A stretch of DNA of 8,214 nt from Actinomycetes bacterium. GTDB lineage: Bacteria > Actinomycetota > CALGFH01. The stretch covers positions 1 through 8,214 of the forward strand of contig JASLIH010000453.1 in the NCBI GenBank assembly GCA_030152105.1. Reading direction: 5' to 3'. How positions within the stretch are numbered: the stretch's first letter is position 1; every line of letters starts with the position of its first letter. The position numbers were made by a program, and so were the translations under genes. The notes beneath the pieces were generated by a model. It did no database searches, was not told the origin of the DNA, and saw only the letters and a list, made by a program, of their open reading frames with translations. Of this stretch, positions 5,285-8,214 are shown one piece after another.

Positions 5285-5791
5285 ATGCGGAGGACAACCG
5301 TCCTGGGGGCGGGTGCGCTGGCCGTCGGCGTCCTTGCGGCCGCCGGCCTGGCCGTGCGCCGGGCCCGGCTGGAGCCGATGCTCGTAGAGGGCGGCAGCAT
5401 GCGGCCCACCCTCGACCCCGGCCAGCGGATCGCCGTCGCCCCCCTCGTCCGCCCGCCCGCCCGCGGCGACCTGGTCGTGGTCGCCCGCCCCCGACCCACA
5501 GGCGACCTGGAGGTGGTCAAGCGGGTGGTCGGCCTGCCGGGGGAGCGGGTGCGGCTGGCCGCCGGCCGGCTCGAGGTCGACGGCCTCGAGCTCGCCGAGC
5601 CGTACCTCGCCGGCGGCCCGGGGGCCGGCGAGCTGGATCTGGAGCTCGGCCCGGCCCAGTACCTGGTCCTCGGCGACCACCGGGCGGCCAGCACCGACGG
5701 CCGCGAGTTCGGCCCCGTCGGCGCCGACGCTCTCCTCGGCCTGGTCCGCTTCGCCTACTGGCCTCCCCGGCGCCTGCGCCGTCGGGGTTAG
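5285..5791 (+). CDS. sodX: Ni-SOD maturation protease SodX (signal-peptidase S26 family)
   Basis: 168 residues of the type I signal peptidase/S26 fold. One N-terminal hydrophobic segment (about 5-24) is followed by the Ser box VEGGSMRPTL with Ser38 and the Lys box VVKRVVGLPGERV with Lys79, the catalytic dyad. The later box reads YLVLGDHRAASTDGREFGPV, with a His in place of the Asn usual in GDN. In the known pairing this protease cuts the Ni-SOD propeptide so that the histidine at its new N-terminus can bind nickel; the divergent sodN next door makes this assignment specific and not a general signal peptidase. ATG 5285 gives a complete N-terminus, but no ribosome site is visible, so translation may be leaderless. 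The next plus gene begins 32 nt after its stop and could be co-transcribed. Confidence 0.93.
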   Translation: MRRTTVLGAGALAVGVLAAAGLAVRRARLEPMLVEGGSMRPTLDPGQRIAVAPLVRPPARGDLVVVARPRPTGDLEVVKRVVGLPGERVRLAAGRLEVDGLELAEPYLAGGPGAGELDLELGPAQYLVLGDHRAASTDGREFGPVGADALLGLVRFAYWPPRRLRRRG

Positions 5792-5823
5792 ACTGCGCCG
5801 AGGGGCACGATTCGGGAGGAAAG

Positions 5824-6780
5824 ATGCTCGTCGTGGTGGCCGGCGGGGCCGGGTTCCTTGGGGCGAGCCTGGTCGACCGGCTCCAGGCCGAGGGCGACGA
5901 GGTGGTGGTGGTCGACGACCTCTCCCACGGGCACCTGGCCAACCTGGCCGAGGCCAGGCGCCGGGGCGGAGTCCGCTTCCACCGCATGGACGTCGCCCAG
6001 GGGGGCCTGGCCACCCTGGCCGACCGGGTCCGGGCCGACGCCTGGGTCCACCTGGCCACCGCGATCGACCCGGTCCGGGCCTGGGAGGACCCGACGGGGG
6101 AGGCCAGGGCGGTGATCCCCGGCGCGATCGAGATCCTGCGGGCGGCGGCCGCCACCGGGGCCAGGGCGGTGCTCGCCTCCTCGGGCGCGTACCTCTATCC
6201 GGCGCAGCTCACCGGGGCCACCAGGGCCGGCGACGTGCCCCGGCCGGTGCATCCGCTGGGCGCGGCCCGCCTGGCCATGGACGCCTACGCCAGCGCGTTC
6301 GGTGCCCGCGGCCTTGAGGTGGCCACGCTCGTCCTTGGCACGGTCTACGGGCCGCGGCAGGACCCTCTCGGCCCCGGCCTGGTGGCCAGGGCGGCCTGGA
6401 CGATGCTCCAGAACCAGCCGCCCCGGGTGGACGGCGACGGCCGCCAGGAGCGCGACTTCCTGTTCGTGGACGACGCCGTCGACGCCGTCGCCCGGGCCGT
6501 CCACGCCAGCCCGGCCTCCGGCCGGGTGCTGGTCGGCACGGGCACGGCCACCGGCGTCCTCGAGGTGGTCGAGCAGCTGGCGGCCCGGATCGGCTGGACC
6601 GGCGAGCCCCAGTGGGCCCCGGCCCGGCCGGGCGACCCGCGGCGCTCGGCCCTCGACCCGGCCGCCGCCGGCAAGGCCCTGAACTGGCAACCCTGGACCC
6701 GCCTGGAGGAGGGCCTTGGGCTGACGGTCGACTGGCTCAAGGCCCGGCTCCCCGGTCATCATCGCCACATAGGGCGTTGA
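5824..6780 (+). CDS. Extended-SDR NAD-dependent epimerase/dehydratase family protein lacking the YxxxK pair
   Basis: 318 residues with the fold of UDP-sugar 4-epimerase-like extended SDRs. The NAD loop GGAGFLG is at residues 7-13, with an acidic end of strand 2 (VVVVDDLSHGHLAN). WVHLATA corresponds to the usual VxHLAA, and the active-site serine region SSGAY is at 119-123. ERDFLFVDDAVDAV near residue 220 is a standard late motif. However, the catalytic Tyr and Lys of PYGxSK are Leu145 and Arg149 here (HPLGAARLAMD), so ordinary sugar epimerase/dehydratase chemistry is unlikely. It may bind NAD without catalysis or use a different mechanism. The start is firm: GGGAGGA (5814-5820) lies just before ATG 5824. 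It follows sodX by 32 nt; TAGACT at 5789-5794 could be a separate -10 box but has no good -35. No sugar-nucleotide or polysaccharide genes are nearby to suggest a substrate. Confidence 0.9.
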   Translation: MLVVVAGGAGFLGASLVDRLQAEGDEVVVVDDLSHGHLANLAEARRRGGVRFHRMDVAQGGLATLADRVRADAWVHLATAIDPVRAWEDPTGEARAVIPGAIEILRAAAATGARAVLASSGAYLYPAQLTGATRAGDVPRPVHPLGAARLAMDAYASAFGARGLEVATLVLGTVYGPRQDPLGPGLVARAAWTMLQNQPPRVDGDGRQERDFLFVDDAVDAVARAVHASPASGRVLVGTGTATGVLEVVEQLAARIGWTGEPQWAPARPGDPRRSALDPAAAGKALNWQPWTRLEEGLGLTVDWLKARLPGHHRHIGR

Positions 6781-6815
6781 CTCGACCTTCCCTAGTGATC
6801 GAGACGTAGGTGGAA

Positions 6816-6830
6816 GTTTCGAGCTGAAAC
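6816..6830. repeat. Dyad GTTTC-N5-GAAAC upstream of bldC
   Basis: Perfect 5-bp half-sites separated by GAGCT, 36 nt after the stop of the SDR gene and about 155 nt before bldC. The layout suits a dimeric regulator, but no known consensus is recognised. It overlaps the following hairpin by 2 nt. Confidence 0.45.
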
Positions 6831-6856
6831 CGCCCAACCGGGCTATGGTGGGCGGT
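6829..6856 (+). other. Stable hairpin between the SDR gene and bldC (terminator or leader element)
   Basis: ACCGCCCA-A-CC (6829-6839) pairs with GGTGGGCGGT (6847-6856), giving 10 base pairs with one bulged A and a GGGCTAT loop. It lies about 50 nt after the SDR stop, a normal place for a terminator, but no T-run follows. It could instead be part of a regulated region before bldC. Confidence 0.5.
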
Positions 6857-6867
6857 CGGGCCAGTCC

Positions 6868-6874
6868 TAATAAT
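6868..6874 (+). promoter_or_regulatory. Possible bldC -10 region (TAATAAT)
   Basis: TAATAAT is one of the most AT-rich heptamers in the window and lies in the 204-nt non-coding gap (6781-6984) that precedes bldC. It would give a leader of about 105 nt. No clear -35 is seen at 17-18 nt; the positions fall in the arm of the preceding hairpin. The rest of the gap holds a 7-bp inverted repeat CCGACAG/CTGTCGG (6906-6912 and 6950-6956) and the bldC ribosome site AAGGGA (6972-6977). Confidence 0.35.
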
Positions 6875-6984
6875 CGCCCTGTTCGCACTGCTCCCAGCAG
6901 GGTGACCGACAGACCCGTTCTCCGCCGCACGTCCTTCTGCTCGGCTCGCCTGTCGGGGTTCGGACTCGAGAAAGGGACGAACCG

Positions 6985-7200
6985 GTGGCACAACGCAAGA
7001 CCAGCACCAGGATCGAGGCACCGAGCTACCTCCGCACCGCCGAGGTGGCCGACATCCTCCATGTCTCGCCCAAGACGGTCTCCCGCTGGGCAAAGGAGGG
7101 CAAGCTGCCCTTCCTCAAGACCCTCGGCGGGCACCGCCGCTACCCCGAGGCCAAGATCCGCGAGCTCGCCAACGACCTGCGGGAGGAGCCGACCGGCTAG
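6985..7200 (+). CDS. bldC: BldC-family MerR-like helix-turn-helix DNA-binding regulator
   Basis: 71 residues, close to the 68 of Streptomyces BldC. The whole protein is one winged-helix domain: YLRTAEVADILHVSPKTV (about 13-30) forms the helix-turn-helix, followed by SRWAKEGKLPFLKTLGGHRRY, where RWAKEGKL and TLGGHRRY are the hallmark of BldC and MerR-like excisionase-type domains. No effector or dimerisation domain is present. In Streptomyces BldC binds direct repeats cooperatively and delays development; here the target genes are unknown. GTG 6985 is chosen because AAGGGA lies 7 nt upstream. It is preceded by a 204-nt non-coding region, long for this window, suggesting regulation of its own. 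Its gene meets the DUF5317 gene tail to tail with 18 nt between stops. A recombination directionality factor is an alternative reading of the fold, but no integrase is nearby. Confidence 0.92.
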   Translation: MAQRKTSTRIEAPSYLRTAEVADILHVSPKTVSRWAKEGKLPFLKTLGGHRRYPEAKIRELANDLREEPTG

Positions 7201-7212
7201 GGAGCCGACCGG
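7185..7212 (+). repeat. 12-bp direct repeat spanning the bldC stop codon, followed by a G8 run
   Basis: GGAGCCGACCGG occurs at 7185-7196 and 7201-7212, 16 nt apart, with the bldC stop TAG between the copies. The second copy runs into eight Gs (7211-7218) that end at the DUF5317 stop. It looks like a small tandem duplication at the convergent junction. Confidence 0.7.
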
Positions 7213-7218
7213 GGGGGG

Positions 7219-7833
7219 TCACTCCGCCCACGTCGTCCACGGGACCGTTCTGGCCTCGTGGGCGCCGTGGGCGGTCCCACTCTCGTCCTCGCGCCGGAAC
7301 GGGCCAGGGCCGCGGACCAGGTACTGGAGCAGCAGGAACAGGCCGGCCAGCTCGATCACGGTCCCGTAGCTGGTGACGGTGCGCAGCGGCCGGACGGCCA
7401 GCCGGTCGCCGAGCAGCCCGAGGCGGGTGCCGCCGCGCTCCAGCACGTGCTTGGCGTCGGGGCGGTCGGGGACCGGCTGCTCGACCCCGATCCCGGCCCG
7501 CTCGAGGGTCTCGGCGCGCACCGGCATGCCGACGTTGGCCAGCACCACGACCAGGTTGAGGATCAGGCCGAGGGCGAGCAGGGGCACCCCGGCCAGGCGG
7601 GCGTTGGTCCTGGCGATCCCCAGCAGCGTGGCCAGGGCGGCCACCAGCAGCACGACCCCGCCGAGGCCGGGCACCGGCAGCACCACCACCGACGCCTGGA
7701 CGGCCAGGCAGCCCACGGCCAGCCAGGCCGCCTTGACCCCGTGGTCGCGCAGGTGCCCGAGCGTCCCGCCCCTGGCGAGGCCGACGGCCACCGCGGCGGC
7801 GGCCACCAGCAGGAACAGCAGCGGCTCGCCCAT
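7219..7833 (-). CDS. DUF5317-family integral membrane protein
   Basis: 204 residues with about five hydrophobic segments: residues 4-20, 34-54, 57-75, 81-103 and one near 158-173 (VIELAGLFLLLQYLV). The motif LNLVVVLANVGMPV near residues 92-105, with the Asn and GMPV, and the later DAKHVLERGGTRLGLLGDR segment fit the DUF5317 family, which I recognise from actinobacteria. Its function is unknown. A hydrophilic loop of about 50 residues separates the fourth and fifth helices, and the C-terminus is hydrophilic. The start at 7833 lies 9 nt after the stop of the response regulator on the same strand. GGTGGAG overlapping that stop is the only ribosome-site candidate and is rather far (about 14 nt), so translation is probably coupled. 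It may be read together with the response regulator, but I cannot tell whether they work together. Confidence 0.8.
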   Translation of the reverse strand: MGEPLLFLLVAAAAVAVGLARGGTLGHLRDHGVKAAWLAVGCLAVQASVVVLPVPGLGGVVLLVAALATLLGIARTNARLAGVPLLALGLILNLVVVLANVGMPVRAETLERAGIGVEQPVPDRPDAKHVLERGGTRLGLLGDRLAVRPLRTVTSYGTVIELAGLFLLLQYLVRGPGPFRREDESGTAHGAHEARTVPWTTWAE

Positions 7834-7842
7834 GGCGGGAGC

Positions 7843-8214
7843 CTACTCCACCATGCCGTGCTTGAGCGCCACGGCAACGGCCCGGGTGCGGTCCGACACG
7901 CCGAGCTTGGTGAAGATCCGCTCCAGGTAGGTCTTCACCGTCTGGGGCGAGATGTGGAGGGCCTCGGCGACCTCGCGGTTGGTGGAGCCGTAGGCGATCA
8001 TCTGCAGCACCTCGACCTCACGGGCCGAGAGGGTCGAGACGCTCTGCTCACCCCTGGTCAGCTGGCGGATCTCCTCGATGAACTGGCGGGTCAGGTTGGG
8101 GTGGATGACCGCCGAGCCCTCGGCGGCCAGGTGCACGGCCCTGGCCAGCTCGTGGGCGTCGATGTCCTTGAGCAGGTAGCCGGCGGCGCCGGCCTGGATG
8201 GCCTCGCCCACCCT
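7843..8214 (-). CDS. NarL/FixJ-type (LuxR HTH) response regulator, C-terminal part (5' end outside window)
   Basis: The frame stays open to the right edge of the window, so the N-terminus is missing; the GTG at 8211 is internal. The visible 123 residues start within the receiver domain, ending AGAAGYLLKDIDAHELARAV, where the Lys of LLKD is the conserved receiver lysine. A linker follows (HPNLTRQFIEEIRQL), then a complete LuxR DNA-binding domain: LSAREVEVLQMIAYGSTNREVAEALHISP at the start and TVKTYLERIFTKLGVSDRTRAV at the end. The phosphoacceptor Asp and the partner histidine kinase lie beyond the edge. It would act as a phosphorylation-dependent transcription factor. The signal and targets are unknown. 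The DUF5317 gene follows 9 nt later on the same strand. Confidence 0.95.
   Translation of the reverse strand, partial: RVGEAIQAGAAGYLLKDIDAHELARAVHLAAEGSAVIHPNLTRQFIEEIRQLTRGEQSVSTLSAREVEVLQMIAYGSTNREVAEALHISPQTVKTYLERIFTKLGVSDRTRAVAVALKHGMVE

Noticed and set aside
4369..5694. 441-codon minus-strand frame covering rsrA, sodN and sodX
   Set aside because: It crosses three well-supported genes and a terminator hairpin, and its product is Arg/Pro/Ser-rich without any recognisable motif.
6777..6782. TTGACT at the SDR stop codon as a -35 box for bldC
   Set aside because: No TANNNT-like -10 lies 16-19 nt downstream; TAGTGA is 10 nt away and the next AT-rich hexamers are over 20 nt away.
5788..7134. 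448-codon minus-strand frame opposite the SDR gene and bldC
   Set aside because: It is antisense to two clear genes; the composition is typical of a GC-rich shadow frame.
6845..7369. Plus-strand frame through the non-coding gap and over bldC in another frame
   Set aside because: It overlaps bldC, which has a proper ribosome site and a hallmark sequence; this frame is Arg/Ser/Pro-rich without motifs.
1..8214. Transposon, phage, CRISPR, tRNA or rRNA content
   Set aside because: No transposase or integrase motif, no regularly spaced repeat array and no tRNA-like cloverleaf were seen on either strand. Base composition looks uniform apart from the short gaps.

Overview
The window is compact, very GC-rich DNA with strong G/C preference at third codon positions, frequent GTG starts and short or overlapping gene junctions. 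A SigR/RsrA-type redox sigma/anti-sigma pair, a nickel superoxide dismutase with its dedicated protease, a BldC-type regulator and a DUF5317 protein together point to an actinobacterium (Actinomycetota). I cannot name a genus. It reads as chromosomal core or near-core sequence. I see no insertion sequence, phage gene, tRNA, rRNA or CRISPR array.

Layout. (1) Positions 2-3398, plus strand: the 3' end of a YihY/BrkB membrane protein, a class-I glutamine-amidotransferase-like peptidase C26 enzyme overlapping it by 4 nt, a small membrane-anchored protein of unknown function, and a polytopic sulfite-oxidase-type molybdoenzyme. The tight spacing suggests a transcription unit. (2) Positions 3401-4736, plus strand: a SigR-type promoter (GGGAAT-N18-GTT), the ECF sigma factor SigR, the zinc anti-sigma factor RsrA, and a small Cys3-His protein, closed by a strong GC hairpin. 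(3) Positions 4788-5791: divergent sodN (minus, Ni-SOD precursor) and sodX (plus, maturation protease). (4) Positions 5824-6780, plus: an extended-SDR NAD(P)-binding protein whose catalytic Tyr and Lys are replaced. (5) Positions 6781-6984: a 204-nt non-coding stretch with a dyad and a hairpin, then bldC (plus). (6) Positions 7219-8214, minus: a DUF5317 membrane protein downstream of the 3' part of a NarL/LuxR-type response regulator that runs off the window.

How they work together. The centre of the window is an oxidative-stress neighbourhood. SigR is held by RsrA until thiol oxidation releases zinc and forms a disulfide, and the SigR-type promoter in front of sigR predicts positive autoregulation. 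Next to it, SodX exposes the nickel-binding N-terminal histidine of Ni-SOD. The link between the two modules is proximity only: I found no SigR-type promoter in front of sodN or sodX.

I do not see a clearly new biological system. The best candidates for a second look are the SigR autoregulatory promoter and the N-terminal extension of SigR, the molybdoenzyme with a Tat-like motif before its fifth membrane helix, the SDR protein lacking YxxxK, and the structured leader before bldC.
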